DNA of 64,000 bases, from contig PKXJ01000018.1 of the NCBI GenBank assembly GCA_003132305.1, positions 240,334 to 304,333 on the forward strand, given 5' to 3'. Positions 24,735 to 34,020 of this stretch are shown here, piece after piece (position 1 is the first letter of the stretch; each line of letters starts with the position of its first letter). Position numbers and translations under genes: made by a program. The stretch comes from Acidimicrobiaceae bacterium (GTDB taxonomy: Bacteria; Actinomycetota; Acidimicrobiia; Acidimicrobiales; RAAP-2). Under the pieces are notes generated by a model. The model did no database searches, was not told the DNA's origin, and saw nothing but the letters and a program-made list of their open reading frames with translations.

Positions 24735-25555
24735 GTCGAGACGCCGTGATCACGCAGAATATCGTTCAGCGCAACTTTGTTGTGGCGTTCGCCTTCGCTC
24801 AGGCGCTTAATGATCAACACGCAGGGCAGGAAAAACTCGCCACCGGGATACTCGCGGCGCCGACTGGCCGACACCGCGACGCAGTAGTCCGGCACGTACC
24901 CTCTCGACACCTCTTCGCCACTCTCGGCGTCAATGACGGGAATCGAAGGATTCAAGATGGTGCCCGCGCCGAGCACCGAACCCCGTCCGACACGCGCGCC
25001 GTCCACGATCATGCAGCGACTGCCAATGAAGGCGTCGTCTTCGATCACGACCGGTACGGCGTTCGCGGGCTCCAGCACCCCGCCGATCCCCACGCCGCCG
25101 GCTAGGTGCACGTTCGCGCCGATCTGGGCGCAACTTCCCACCGTCGCCCAGGTATCGACCAGGGAGTCGCGCCCGACCCACGCGCCAATATTGACGTAGC
25201 TCGGCATCAGAATTACGCCCGGGCTTAGGTAGCTGCCTCTTCGCGCCGAGGCGCCGGGAACGACGCGAACGCCCCGTCGTTCGTAGTCTTTCTTCAGCTC
25301 TAACTTGTCGAGATACTCAAAGGGCCCGACCTCGGATTTCTCGAGGCCGTGGAGGCGAAAGAGCAGCAAGATGGCCTGGCGCACCCACTCGTGCACGAGG
25401 ATCGAGCCATCGGCGACGACTTCGGCGACGCGCAGTTGTCCGTCGTCGAGTTTGGTGATCACTAACTCGACGTCGCGGCGCGCCTCGAGATTGTCGGGCG
25501 TCATCTCGGCGAGATGTTCGAACCAGTGACCGACGCGCGTTTCGAGTTCGCTCAT
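24731..25555 (-). CDS. dapD: Tetrahydrodipicolinate N-succinyltransferase
   Basis: Transfers succinyl from CoA to tetrahydrodipicolinate, committing to the succinylase branch. The C-terminal half is a left-handed beta-helix with hexapeptide repeats (IGAWVGRDSLVDTWATVG, IGANVHLAGG, IGSRCMIVDGARVGRG). The HEWVRQAILLLFRLHG helix at the N-terminus and the PDYCVAVSASRR segment match class 1 DapD of 275-280 residues. It lies between dapC and dapE in pathway order. Confidence 0.95.
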   Translation of the reverse strand: MSELETRVGHWFEHLAEMTPDNLEARRDVELVITKLDDGQLRVAEVVADGSILVHEWVRQAILLLFRLHGLEKSEVGPFEYLDKLELKKDYERRGVRVVPGASARRGSYLSPGVILMPSYVNIGAWVGRDSLVDTWATVGSCAQIGANVHLAGGVGIGGVLEPANAVPVVIEDDAFIGSRCMIVDGARVGRGSVLGAGTILNPSIPVIDAESGEEVSRGYVPDYCVAVSASRRREYPGGEFFLPCVLIIKRLSEGERHNKVALNDILRDHGVST

Positions 25556-25576
25556 GACTCCATCGTACCGCTGGCC

Positions 25577-26695
25577 CTACGAAGCTTCGAGACGAGCGGC
25601 GGCGAGCTCGAGTCGATCGTCGGGCTGGACGACGGCGAGGCGCACGAAGTTCGTGCCGGCGTCGCCGTAGAGTTCTCCGGGACTGACGACGAGGCCCGAG
25701 CGCTCGGCGAGCAGCGTCGCCAGGGCCCATCCGTCCAAGCCCTCTTTCGAACACCAGAGGTAGAACGAACCTTCGGGAAAGGGCGCGTCGACGTCGAGTC
25801 GTTTCAAAGCACCACTCAAGAGTTCGAGCCGACGGCGGTACCGCGCACGTTGCACTTCAACGTGCGCGTCGTCGGCGAAGGCGAGAGCGGCCGCCGCTTG
25901 GACCGGGCCCGACACCATGAGGCCCGCGTGTTGGCGAACGCTGCGCAAGTACGAAACGACGTCCGCGTCGCCGGCGTAGAAGCCCGCGCGAAAGCCCGCC
26001 AGGTTCGAGCGCTTGGAGATCGAGTGCAGCGCGAGTACGCCGTCGCGGCCGTGTTCGAGAATCGAGCGAGGTCGCGAGGCCCACGTGAACTCCGCGTAGC
26101 ACTCGTCACTCACGACGAGCACGCCGTGACGTCGCCCCCAGGCAGCGAGACCCTCGAGGTCGTCGAGATATCCCGTTGGATTGGACGGCGAGTTCGCCAA
26201 CAGGACGAGTGCCCGTTGCCCGTCGGCTGCGTCAATCGACGAGAGATCGAGTTGACCATTTACGAGCGCGACGGGCACCGAGCGCAGACCCGCGAGGGTC
26301 GCGCCCATGGCGTAGGTCGGGTAGCTAATGGCGGGATAGAGCACGGTGTCGCGCTCGGGGTACTTGAGGTGCAGGTAACCCGCGAGCGAACCCACGAACT
26401 CCTTGGTGCCGACACAGGCCGCGAGATCGTCGCCCGAAAGGTCGAGGGTGAATCGCCGGTTCATCCAGTGAGCCGCGGCGTCGCGGTAGTCGAGGGTGCC
26501 CGCCGAGGGGGGGTAGCCCCTCGCGCCGACACCCCGGGCCAGCTCTTCGATGACGAAGTTGGCCGGCGGGTCCACCGGGGTACCGATCGAACAGTCGATG
26601 GGACCACCGTCAAAAACGGACGCCAGTTTCTTAAGACCGTCGAGGCGCTCGTAGGGGTACGCGGGAGGGGTAAAGCTCACGCCGACACGCGCCAC
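25577..26695 (-). CDS. dapC: N-succinyldiaminopimelate aminotransferase
   Basis: PLP enzyme of fold type I that makes N-succinyl-diaminopimelate with glutamate as donor. The Schiff-base Lys is in LHSISKRSNLAGFRAGF, and SPSNPTGYLDDLEGLAAWG and VSDECYAEFTW contribute phosphate and ring contacts. The N-terminal SIGTPVDPPANFV and the length of 372 are those of the actinobacterial DapC subgroup. Neighbour dapD confirms the assignment against other aspartate-type aminotransferases. The GTG start lies inside the hflX 3' end. Confidence 0.9.
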   Translation of the reverse strand: MARVGVSFTPPAYPYERLDGLKKLASVFDGGPIDCSIGTPVDPPANFVIEELARGVGARGYPPSAGTLDYRDAAAHWMNRRFTLDLSGDDLAACVGTKEFVGSLAGYLHLKYPERDTVLYPAISYPTYAMGATLAGLRSVPVALVNGQLDLSSIDAADGQRALVLLANSPSNPTGYLDDLEGLAAWGRRHGVLVVSDECYAEFTWASRPRSILEHGRDGVLALHSISKRSNLAGFRAGFYAGDADVVSYLRSVRQHAGLMVSGPVQAAAALAFADDAHVEVQRARYRRRLELLSGALKRLDVDAPFPEGSFYLWCSKEGLDGWALATLLAERSGLVVSPGELYGDAGTNFVRLAVVQPDDRLELAAARLEAS

Positions 26696-27969
26696 TCGCT
26701 GAACCGGGCCGCGCCCACCGCGTCGAGGACCACGTGTATCAACACGCCCTCGTCGCTCACCGAGGTGTCCAGCACGTCACCTTCGCGGTGCGCCGCCGCC
26801 AGCAGGTCACCGCGGTCGAGGGGCAGTTGCAGGGTGAGCACGCGGTCGCGCGAGCGCAGTCGTTCGCCAATGGTGGCGATCACGTCGTCGAGATTCTCTC
26901 CCGTTTTGGCCGACACCCAGACGCTGCCGTCGTACAACTTCGCGAGATCCTTCGCCCGAGAACCCGGCAGGTCGGCCTTGTTAAAGACCAGCAGTTCGGG
27001 AACGTGATCAGCGTCAATCTCGACGAGGACGTCGCGCACGGCGGCGATCTGTTCTTCGGCGTTGTCACTCGAGCCGTCCACCACGTGGACCAACAGGTCC
27101 GCCAGCTGCACGGACTTGAGGGTGCTCATGAACGCTTCCACGAGTTCGTGGGGCAGGTTGGAAATGAACCCGACGGTGTCGGTGAAGAGAACGGTCTCAC
27201 CACCGGGAAGTTGACGTTGGCGAGTTCTGGGATCCAAGGTGACGAAGAGTCGGTTTTCTACTTCGACGCCCGCGTTGGTGAGGGCGTTCAACATCGAGGA
27301 CTTGCCCGCGTTGGTGTAGCCCACCAACGTCACTTCGCGGTGGCGACCACGCTCACGACCCTGGCGCTGGACCTGGCGCGTGCGATCGATCTCCTTCAGT
27401 TCGCCACGGATGTGGTGAATTCGCTGGACGAGTCGGCGACGGTCAACTTCGAGCTGCGTTTCGCCGGGACCGCGCGTTCCAATGTGACCCGCCTGTTGGG
27501 AGAGCGAACCGCCGGCTCGTCGAAGGCGTGGCAGTCGGTACTCGAGCAGCGCCAGCTCGACTTGGGCTTTGCCTTCGGGCGTGCGCGCGTTCTGGGCGAA
27601 GATGTCGAGGATGACCGCGGTGCGGTCGATGGCCGTGCGGCCGAGGATTTTTTCGAGATTTCGCTGCTGCGCCGGTGAGAGATTGTGCTCAAAGACCACG
27701 GTGTCCGCGTCGAGGGCCAGGCAGATCTCGCGCAGTTCTTGCACCTTGCCCGATCCGAGGAACGTGGCCGGGTCGGGACTGTCGCGGCGCTGGACGACGC
27801 GCGCGACGATGTCGGCGCCAGCGGTATCGCCGAGCAGGGCGAGCTCGTCGAGTTGGTGATCGAGTTCCTCGGGGCTGACGCCGGGAAACTGCACGCCGAC
27901 GAGGACGATTTTCTCTCGAAAGGTGCGGTCAATCAGTGTGCTTGGAACGTACGTCAAGCTTCGAGCCAC
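26677..27969 (-). CDS. hflX: Ribosome-associated GTPase HflX
   Basis: Binds the large ribosomal subunit and splits stalled or hibernating ribosomes, mainly under heat or antibiotic stress. The N-terminal HflX domain has PATFLGSGKVQEL and LSPAQQRNLEK. The glycine-rich linker GGSLSQQAGHIGTRGPGETQLEVDRR leads to the G domain: G1 GYTNAGKSS, G3 DTVGFISNLPHELVEAF, G4 NKADL, G5 VSAKTGENLD. Length 430. Overlaps dapF upstream and dapC downstream, so it is embedded in the lysine genes. Confidence 0.95.
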   Translation of the reverse strand: MARSLTYVPSTLIDRTFREKIVLVGVQFPGVSPEELDHQLDELALLGDTAGADIVARVVQRRDSPDPATFLGSGKVQELREICLALDADTVVFEHNLSPAQQRNLEKILGRTAIDRTAVILDIFAQNARTPEGKAQVELALLEYRLPRLRRAGGSLSQQAGHIGTRGPGETQLEVDRRRLVQRIHHIRGELKEIDRTRQVQRQGRERGRHREVTLVGYTNAGKSSMLNALTNAGVEVENRLFVTLDPRTRQRQLPGGETVLFTDTVGFISNLPHELVEAFMSTLKSVQLADLLVHVVDGSSDNAEEQIAAVRDVLVEIDADHVPELLVFNKADLPGSRAKDLAKLYDGSVWVSAKTGENLDDVIATIGERLRSRDRVLTLQLPLDRGDLLAAAHREGDVLDTSVSDEGVLIHVVLDAVGAARFSEWRVSA

Positions 27970-28721
27970 TCCACGTTCGCCACGAACTGCACCGGTCCAC
28001 TCAACGTGGCGCGCGCACCGTCCAACGCCACGCGCAGCGCGCCGCCGGGATTCTCCACGGTCACCACGTCGCCACAGAGCCCCTCACGGCGAGCCAGCGC
28101 GGCCACCGCACACGAACCGGTGCCACAGGCCATCGTCCAGCCCACGCCGCGCTCGATCACTCGAATGCTCAAGTGGTCCGCGCCGAGCACGTTCAAGAAC
28201 TCCACGTTCGCTCCCCCGACCTGGGCGGCGAGCTTCGCCGCGAGGTCTTCGCGCGCGGCGTCACTCCACGAGGCGTCGTCGAGCACGACGACGTGGGGAT
28301 TGCCGACGTTCGCCACGCCAAAAGCTCCCTCGATCGACTCTGGGAACGTCACGTCACCCATCAAGACACTCCCGTAGCCCGAGGTGTCCTCCATCGTCAG
28401 AGAGACGGTTCGCCTCCCGACGGGCGTCTCGACGTCCAACGTGTCCCACGAGGCCTCCGTCGCGCGACGAACGGCCGCGGCGAGACAGCGAATGCCGTTA
28501 CCGGACATCTCGGCCATCGAGCCGTCGGCGTTGTAGAGGACCATGGTGACGTCTGATCCCAGGGTCGCTACCAGTAGCCCGTCGGCGCCCACGCCCGTCG
28601 CGCGATGACAGAGGGCGCGAGCGCGTTCGGGTGTCCACCACGACGCGTGAGCGTGCTGTTGCACGTCCACGAGAAAGTCGTTTCCCGCGCCGTGCCACTT
28701 TTGGAGAGTACGTAGTGTCAC
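27954..28721 (-). CDS. dapF: Diaminopimelate epimerase
   Basis: Cofactor-free racemase that turns L,L- into meso-diaminopimelate. The two catalytic cysteines are in MSGNGIRCLA (about residue 80) and ACGTGSCAVA (about residue 210). The N-terminal KWHGAGNDFLV and NADGSMAEMSGNG, and FLNVLGADHLSIRVIERG are further family blocks. Length 255, slightly short but complete. Starts 5 bases after miaA ends, and its end overlaps hflX. Confidence 0.95.
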   Translation of the reverse strand: MTLRTLQKWHGAGNDFLVDVQQHAHASWWTPERARALCHRATGVGADGLLVATLGSDVTMVLYNADGSMAEMSGNGIRCLAAAVRRATEASWDTLDVETPVGRRTVSLTMEDTSGYGSVLMGDVTFPESIEGAFGVANVGNPHVVVLDDASWSDAAREDLAAKLAAQVGGANVEFLNVLGADHLSIRVIERGVGWTMACGTGSCAVAALARREGLCGDVVTVENPGGALRVALDGARATLSGPVQFVANVEWLEA

Positions 28722-28725
28722 TGAT

Positions 28726-29664
28726 CTAGTCTCGCACGAACCCGTTGGCGCGACTCAACACCTCGAGAAGTCGACGCTTGGCCAGCGCCACGTCACGGAA
28801 CCACTCGACGCGCGGATCGCGTCGAAACCAGCGACCCTGGCGACGAGCCAGTCGCCGACTCTGGGTGATGGCCTCGAGCACGCACTGCTCGAGAGGTTCA
28901 CCGTCTTCGAGGTGACGGAGTAACTCGCGATAGCCCACGGCCTGGCGAGCGGTGCGCCCGAGTCCCTCGGGCGCACGCAACAGACCAGCCACCTCACTAA
29001 GCAGTCCCTGTTCCATCCAGGAACGAAATCGACGCTCGACGCGCTCATCGAGTACCGCGAGTTCACAGTCGAGTCCGACCTGCACCACGCGCACGGGTCC
29101 GTAGCTCAGTAGTCCTTCCCCGTAGGACGAGAAGGGACGCTTCGCGCCGAGCGTGACCTCCAGCGCTCGCACGACGCGCCGCTCGTTCGTGGCTTCGAGG
29201 CGACTGGCCGCGAGGGGATCGAGTTCGACGAGCTCTTCGTAGAGCGCGCGAAGATCGTTGGCGGCGCGCACCTCGAGCGTGCGTCGGATCTCGGGGTAGC
29301 GCGCGGGAATGTCGAGATCGTCGAGCACCGCGCGGCCGTAGAGCCCCGTGCCACCCACGTAGAGAGCGCCGTGACCGCCACTGGCAATGCGTCGCTCCGA
29401 CGTCCTCGCCGCTCGTTGAAACTGCGCGACGGTGAACTCCTCGCTGGGAGTAACGAGATCGAGCAGGTGGTACGAAACCTCCTCGCGCTCCTCGCGAGTG
29501 GGCTTGGCCGTTCCGAGGTCCATGCCTCGATAGACGCCCATCGCGTCGACACTCAAGATCTCGAACTCGCCCGCGCTCTCGAGCGCGACGTCGTGCGCCA
29601 ACGCCGACTTACCCGACGCCGTGGGTCCCACGAGCGCCACGGCCGATCTCACGGGCAGCGTCAC
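28726..29664 (-). CDS. miaA: tRNA dimethylallyltransferase
   Basis: Adds an isopentenyl group to A37 of tRNAs reading codons that start with U. N-terminal P-loop VGPTASGKSALAHDVA, the DAMGVYRGMDLGTAKP strand with the base-contacting Asp, TGLYGRAVLDDL and the ITQSRRLARRQGRWFRRD C-terminal block are those of MiaA. Length 312. It follows miaB with a 4-base overlap, so the two tRNA-37 modification enzymes are coupled. Confidence 0.95.
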   Translation of the reverse strand: MTLPVRSAVALVGPTASGKSALAHDVALESAGEFEILSVDAMGVYRGMDLGTAKPTREEREEVSYHLLDLVTPSEEFTVAQFQRAARTSERRIASGGHGALYVGGTGLYGRAVLDDLDIPARYPEIRRTLEVRAANDLRALYEELVELDPLAASRLEATNERRVVRALEVTLGAKRPFSSYGEGLLSYGPVRVVQVGLDCELAVLDERVERRFRSWMEQGLLSEVAGLLRAPEGLGRTARQAVGYRELLRHLEDGEPLEQCVLEAITQSRRLARRQGRWFRRDPRVEWFRDVALAKRRLLEVLSRANGFVRD

Positions 29665-31055
29665 GTCGAAAGCAGTGGCACGCGAATCTTGTGGCGAGGA
29701 GCTCGCAGTACCGCGTTCATCTCACCCAGCAAGTAGTAGGGCGCGCCGTAGGTGACGTCCACACTGACGAGTGATCCCGAGCGCGCGGCGTTCTGCGTGA
29801 CGGGAAAGTGAATCAACTTGCCCTGGCGAGTACGCCCCGAGAGCATCTGGTCGTTACGGCGCGACGGTCCTTCGACGAGCACCTCTTCACGCCGGCCCAC
29901 GCGGGCCCGGTGATGACGCAGCGCCGAGCGATCGGTCACGTCCTTTAGACGTTCGAAACGCTCTTTGATGACGTCACTCGCGACGAACGAGTCGACCATA
30001 GCGGCCGCGCGCGTTCCTTCGCGTGGCGAGAAGATAAAGGTGTAGGCGAGATCGAACTCACAGGCCGCCACGACCTCGAGCGTCTCGTCGAACTCTTCGT
30101 CACTCTCGCCGGGAAAACCCACGATGAGGTCCGTCGTCACCGCGAGTTCGGGGATAGCCGCCCTCGCGGCTTCGAGTCTTTCGACGTAACGCTCGACGCG
30201 GTAGCCCCGGCGCATCGCCGATAAGACCCGGTTCGATCCCGACTGCAGGGGCAGGTGCAACTGATTGCAGACGCTCTTCGTCTCGGCCATCGCCGCGATG
30301 GTCTCGGGGCGCAGGTCCTTCGGGTGCGGGCTCGTGAATCGAATTCTCTCCAGTCCCGCCACTTCACCGAGTGCGCGCAGGAGTTCGGCGAAGAGCGGTC
30401 GGCGACCCGTGATGTCGCGGCCGTACGAGTTGACGTTCTGGCCGAGCACCGTAATCTCGGTGACGCCGGCGTCCGCGAGCATCGTGGCTTCGTTGATCAA
30501 GTCCTCCAGCGGACGACTAATCTCGCCGCCACGAACACTGGGCACGATGCAGTAGGCGCAGGTGTTATCACAGCCCGTTTGAATCGTCATCCACGCGGCG
30601 AAGGGCAGCTCGCGCACGGCGTAGAGCGCGGGGGCCATGTCGCGACTCGTCACCGGGTCGGGCGCGTCCCAGATCTCGACGAGGGGACCTTCTCTTCGAG
30701 CGCGACGAAGCAGCGACGGCGCCGAGGCCAGATTGTGGGTCCCAAAGACCACGTCCACCCAGTTCGCGCGCTCGAGGATGGTGCCGCGATCCTTCTGAGC
30801 CATGCAACCCCCGACGGCGATCTGCAGTTCGGGGCGCCCCTCCTTCAGGGCTTTCAGTTGTCCGAGCGCGCTGTAGAGCTTGAGATCGGCGTTCTCTCGA
30901 ATGGTGCAGGTGTTAAGGACGATGACGTCGGCTTCGGCGTCACTGGTGGCGGGCACCAGGCCGTCCGCCACCAAGAGTCCGGCCAGTCGCTCGGAGTCGT
31001 GTTCGTTCATCTGACAGCCAAAGGTGCGAATAGCGAACGACTTGGGTGTTGACAC
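29661..31055 (-). CDS. miaB: tRNA-2-methylthio-N6-dimethylallyladenosine synthase
   Basis: Radical-SAM methylthiotransferase that acts on the product of MiaA. The UPF0004 domain has TFGCQMNEHDSERL and NTCTIRENADLKLYS with three cluster Cys. The radical-SAM motif is CDNTCAYCIVP (CX3CX2C), and the C-terminal TRAM domain carries VEGPSRRNDQMLSGRTRQGKLIHF. Length 464. First of the miaB-miaA-dapF-hflX block within the long operon. Confidence 0.96.
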   Translation of the reverse strand: MSTPKSFAIRTFGCQMNEHDSERLAGLLVADGLVPATSDAEADVIVLNTCTIRENADLKLYSALGQLKALKEGRPELQIAVGGCMAQKDRGTILERANWVDVVFGTHNLASAPSLLRRARREGPLVEIWDAPDPVTSRDMAPALYAVRELPFAAWMTIQTGCDNTCAYCIVPSVRGGEISRPLEDLINEATMLADAGVTEITVLGQNVNSYGRDITGRRPLFAELLRALGEVAGLERIRFTSPHPKDLRPETIAAMAETKSVCNQLHLPLQSGSNRVLSAMRRGYRVERYVERLEAARAAIPELAVTTDLIVGFPGESDEEFDETLEVVAACEFDLAYTFIFSPREGTRAAAMVDSFVASDVIKERFERLKDVTDRSALRHHRARVGRREEVLVEGPSRRNDQMLSGRTRQGKLIHFPVTQNAARSGSLVSVDVTYGAPYYLLGEMNAVLRAPRHKIRVPLLST

Positions 31056-31064
31056 CTCTTTAGC

Positions 31065-31943
31065 CTACTGAGCGAGTTCGCTCTCACTCACCGTCGAGTC
31101 GTACATCACGCCCGCGCCGGCCAGTACCACACAAGAGAGCCCGACGAGGTCCCAACCCCGCACGCTCTGGTGCAACAAGAGCCAACCAATGAAGAACGCG
31201 AGCGCGGGATCGCACGCCATCAACACGCCCGCGATCGACGGTTTGAGCCGACGTAGTCCCTGGAGTTCAGCGCCGAAGCCGAGCACGATGGCCATGACCG
31301 CGACGATCGACAGTCGCCCGAGGACGAAGGGGTGATGAACGAGGCGAGCAGTCGCCCCGATCGACAGGGGCAACGTCAGAATCGCCGCCACCGACATCGA
31401 CACCGCCAGTCCGCCAAAGCCCGTCGTCGCGCCGCCCACTCGACGAGAGGCGAAGATGTACGCGGCCCAGCCCACGCCCGCTCCCGCGGCGAAGAGGACG
31501 CCGGTCAAGTTGAGACCGTTACCCGGACGCGTGAGAGCCACCACCCCCACGCCGGCCAGTCCCACGAGCGCGAGGTGTCGCGCCGAGCGCTTGCCGAGCG
31601 CCGCCACGCAGAACGGTCCGAGATACTCAATGGCGACCGCCCCGCCGAGCGGGATGCGCGCGATCGCTTGATAGAAGCACTGATTCATAAGAGCCACGGT
31701 CGCCCCGAGCGCGAGCGCGCCCCACCACTGGCGTCTCGTCCAGTGTCGAACGTTGGGTCGGGTGAGGGCGAGAAGGACCAGCGCGCCTAAAAGAAAACGC
31801 CACGCACTCGTGGCCGAAGGGCTAATAACCGGAAAGACGCGAATGACGATCGCCGCGGTCCATTGGATGAGCGTCGCGCCGAGCAACAAGAATCCGGCAC
31901 CACTCAGTGTTCTTGCGCCAACCCTGCTGTCGACTGGACTCAA
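31065..31943 (-). CDS. EamA-family transporter (RhtA-like exporter)
   Basis: Inner-membrane drug/metabolite transporter of ten helices with two EamA repeats, likely an amino acid or metabolite exporter. The first repeat has SATSAWRFLLGALVLLALTRP and AIEYLGPFCVAALGKR, the second GATTGFGGLAVSMSVAAIL and SIAGVLMACDPALAFFIGWLLLHQ, a pattern close to RhtA (threonine/homoserine export). The frame is open far upstream, but the TTG at 31,943 overlaps the thrB stop (TTGA) and gives the usual 292 residues; the upstream part is antisense-like Arg-rich sequence in thrB. Position after thrB suggests a link to threonine/homoserine balance. Confidence 0.85.
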   Translation of the reverse strand: MSPVDSRVGARTLSGAGFLLLGATLIQWTAAIVIRVFPVISPSATSAWRFLLGALVLLALTRPNVRHWTRRQWWGALALGATVALMNQCFYQAIARIPLGGAVAIEYLGPFCVAALGKRSARHLALVGLAGVGVVALTRPGNGLNLTGVLFAAGAGVGWAAYIFASRRVGGATTGFGGLAVSMSVAAILTLPLSIGATARLVHHPFVLGRLSIVAVMAIVLGFGAELQGLRRLKPSIAGVLMACDPALAFFIGWLLLHQSVRGWDLVGLSCVVLAGAGVMYDSTVSESELAQ

Positions 31944-32788
31944 CGCGTGACCAGGCCCGTGCGATCCACGTCCAGTACGTGAACGACGCCGGGAACCGAT
32001 CGCTCGTGCAAAAACTCCCGGGCGGCGGCGGCGACGTTGCTCGCGGTGTCGTTCGTCACGAGCCCCAACATCGTCGAACCGGCGCCCGACCAACACGACC
32101 CGGCCGCGCCACTTTCGCGCAGTAGTGATAACAGGGGCGCGGCGAAGGGCAGCAGTCCCATTCGATGGGGTTGATGCAAGTAGTCGTCCATGGACGAAGC
32201 GACGAACTCGTGATGATTCGCGAGTCCCGCTATCAAGAGGCCGAGGGCGTTCAAGTTGCGTACGGCGTCGCGTAACGGCACGTCCGTTGGTAGCACGCGA
32301 CGCGCGTCGTCGGTGGCGAGTTCTTGGTCGGGAACGACCGCGACGAATCGCCACGAGTCATCAAAGGGCAGTGAACGCGCGATCACGCCGTCTCGCTCGG
32401 ACACGCTCGCCACGACCAGTCCCCCGAGTACCGAAGCGGCCGCGTTCTCGGCGTGGTCGTCGAAACTCACGCCCACGGCCAAGGGATTCTCGGCGTTCGC
32501 CGCGGCCGCGGCCGCGACGGCGAGCGCCGCGGACGAGCCCAGACCTCTCGAGAGGGGAATCGACGACGTGACGCGCATAGCGAAGTTCGTATGGCCGAGG
32601 ACACTCTTCGCGACTCGAACGCCGAGGTGTCGTTCGTCGTCGAACTGCCCCGCTCCCGTGCCGTCGCTCACGATGCTGAAGCGGTCGGCCAACTCCAGTG
32701 ATACCTCCACGTAGAGCGTCAAGGCGACGGCGATCGTGTCAAAACCCGGTCCGAGATTGGCCGAGCTGGCGGGGGCACGCGCGAACAT
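31940..32788 (-). CDS. thrB: Homoserine kinase
   Basis: GHMP-type kinase that phosphorylates homoserine in threonine synthesis. ARAPASSANLGPGFDTIAVAL at the N-terminus, the ATP loop IPLSRGLGSSAALAVAAA near residue 80, and SGAAGSCWSGAGSTMLGLV near the C-terminus are the three GHMP blocks. Length 282 is slightly short. Thr C and asparto-kinase genes are not in the window. Followed with 4-base overlap by the EamA exporter. Confidence 0.92.
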   Translation of the reverse strand: MFARAPASSANLGPGFDTIAVALTLYVEVSLELADRFSIVSDGTGAGQFDDERHLGVRVAKSVLGHTNFAMRVTSSIPLSRGLGSSAALAVAAAAAANAENPLAVGVSFDDHAENAAASVLGGLVVASVSERDGVIARSLPFDDSWRFVAVVPDQELATDDARRVLPTDVPLRDAVRNLNALGLLIAGLANHHEFVASSMDDYLHQPHRMGLLPFAAPLLSLLRESGAAGSCWSGAGSTMLGLVTNDTASNVAAAAREFLHERSVPGVVHVLDVDRTGLVTR

Positions 32789-32792
32789 GAGG

Positions 32793-34016
32793 TCAGCGTA
32801 GGCGCTCGAGCAGCGTGGGCGGCGAAAGATTACCCAGCGCGCGAAGGGTGAACGTATGTTTCTTCATGCCCTTCACGATGAGTTGTCCCACGACTTCACC
32901 ACGATGAATCGATGACTTGAATTGACGCGTGCGAACGATCACCGTGGGCTGTCCTTGCGCTGGCCACCACCACACTTCGCGCCGTTGGGTCACTCCGAAG
33001 CCCACGCGACGTCCCTCGTAGGCGATCTCACCAACGGCGCGATCCTTTACGAACGTGTGGTGCATTTGACTCGCGACGGCCGAGTTCGCCAGCGCCAGCG
33101 CCGCCTCGCCCGCGGGCCCGAGCAGGTCGCCGCCTCGCTGGCCGAGCACGACCGCGTAGAGGACCTTCGTCGACGATCCGTCCTGAAAGGTCATGGCCAT
33201 CACGTCACAGCCCCCCGCTTCAGCCGTGCGCCCGGACTTCACGCCAATGACGTTGTCGATTCCCACGTAGGGAGTAAACGAGGCGACGGTACCCGCGACG
33301 GGTAACGTCACGCTCGGTTGGATGACGATCGAACGAACGAGCACCGACTTCATCAAGAGGGCCGCGAGTCGGGCCTGATCGAGCGCGGTCGAGACGGACT
33401 GGGGTGAGAATCCCGTCACGTCGTCGTAGTGCGTGCCCGATAGACCGAGCGTCGTCGCCTCTTGATTCATCAGCGCGACGAAGGCGTCGTTCGTTCCGGC
33501 CACCAAGTTCGCGAGCAGCACGGCGTAGTTCCCCGCGGAGTGCACCAGGACGCCGTTCAGAAGATCAATTTCGCAGAGCTGCTCACCCACGGTGACGACC
33601 ACACTCGACTCGCTCGCTTTCACCATTCCTTGGTAGGTCACAACGTCGTCACTGGTGACCACGAGACACGGCCCCGTTTCGCCGAGACCGAGGGGCAGAT
33701 GCTGCAGCGCGACGTAGACGGTCATCATTTTGGTCAAGCTGGCAATCGGCACGGACTGGTCGTGGTATCCCTCGAGGACGCCGGACGAGGGAATATCGAG
33801 CGCCGCGGAACCAACCGCCGGCCACGCGAGCGGGTTCGAAGGACCCTTAAGGGTGACCGCGCTCAGCGACACGTGCACGATCGCGGGACGATGAAGCAGG
33901 GGCAACTGCATCCCTACGACGATCGCCGCCGACACGATGAGGCCCATCAGGAGTCCCACGAAACGCGTAAAGAGGCCCCGAAGGGCTGGACGGCGAGGGT
34001 GAGCGTGGCGTGACAC
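32793..34016 (-). CDS. D-alanyl-D-alanine carboxypeptidase (S11 family penicillin-binding protein)
   Basis: Trims the terminal D-Ala from peptidoglycan stems outside the membrane. One N-terminal anchor helix (GLFTRFVGLLMGLIVSAAIVVG) precedes the serine-acyltransferase domain. SxxK is PIASLTKMM (Ser about residue 92), SxN is VHSAGNYAVLL (about 160) and the KTG-type motif is VIGVKSGRTAEAGG, with Ser replacing Thr. There is a C-terminal beta-rich domain. Length 407. Sits between ftsK and thrB in the core operon. The substitution KSG is seen in other S11 enzymes and need not reduce activity. Confidence 0.9.
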   Translation of the reverse strand: MSRHAHPRRPALRGLFTRFVGLLMGLIVSAAIVVGMQLPLLHRPAIVHVSLSAVTLKGPSNPLAWPAVGSAALDIPSSGVLEGYHDQSVPIASLTKMMTVYVALQHLPLGLGETGPCLVVTSDDVVTYQGMVKASESSVVVTVGEQLCEIDLLNGVLVHSAGNYAVLLANLVAGTNDAFVALMNQEATTLGLSGTHYDDVTGFSPQSVSTALDQARLAALLMKSVLVRSIVIQPSVTLPVAGTVASFTPYVGIDNVIGVKSGRTAEAGGCDVMAMTFQDGSSTKVLYAVVLGQRGGDLLGPAGEAALALANSAVASQMHHTFVKDRAVGEIAYEGRRVGFGVTQRREVWWWPAQGQPTVIVRTRQFKSSIHRGEVVGQLIVKGMKKHTFTLRALGNLSPPTLLERLR

Positions 34017-34020
34017 GAAG

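Noticed and set aside
25514..27007. 497-codon open frame on the plus strand
   Set aside because: It lies opposite dapD, dapC and hflX, which have clear motifs. Its composition (Arg, Val, Glu, Gly runs) is that of an antisense frame in GC-rich DNA.
31944..32354. N-terminal extension of the EamA transporter gene
   Set aside because: The extra 137 codons are Arg-rich and lie antiparallel in frame to thrB coding sequence on the same strand; the TTG at 31,943 overlapping the thrB stop gives the normal length.
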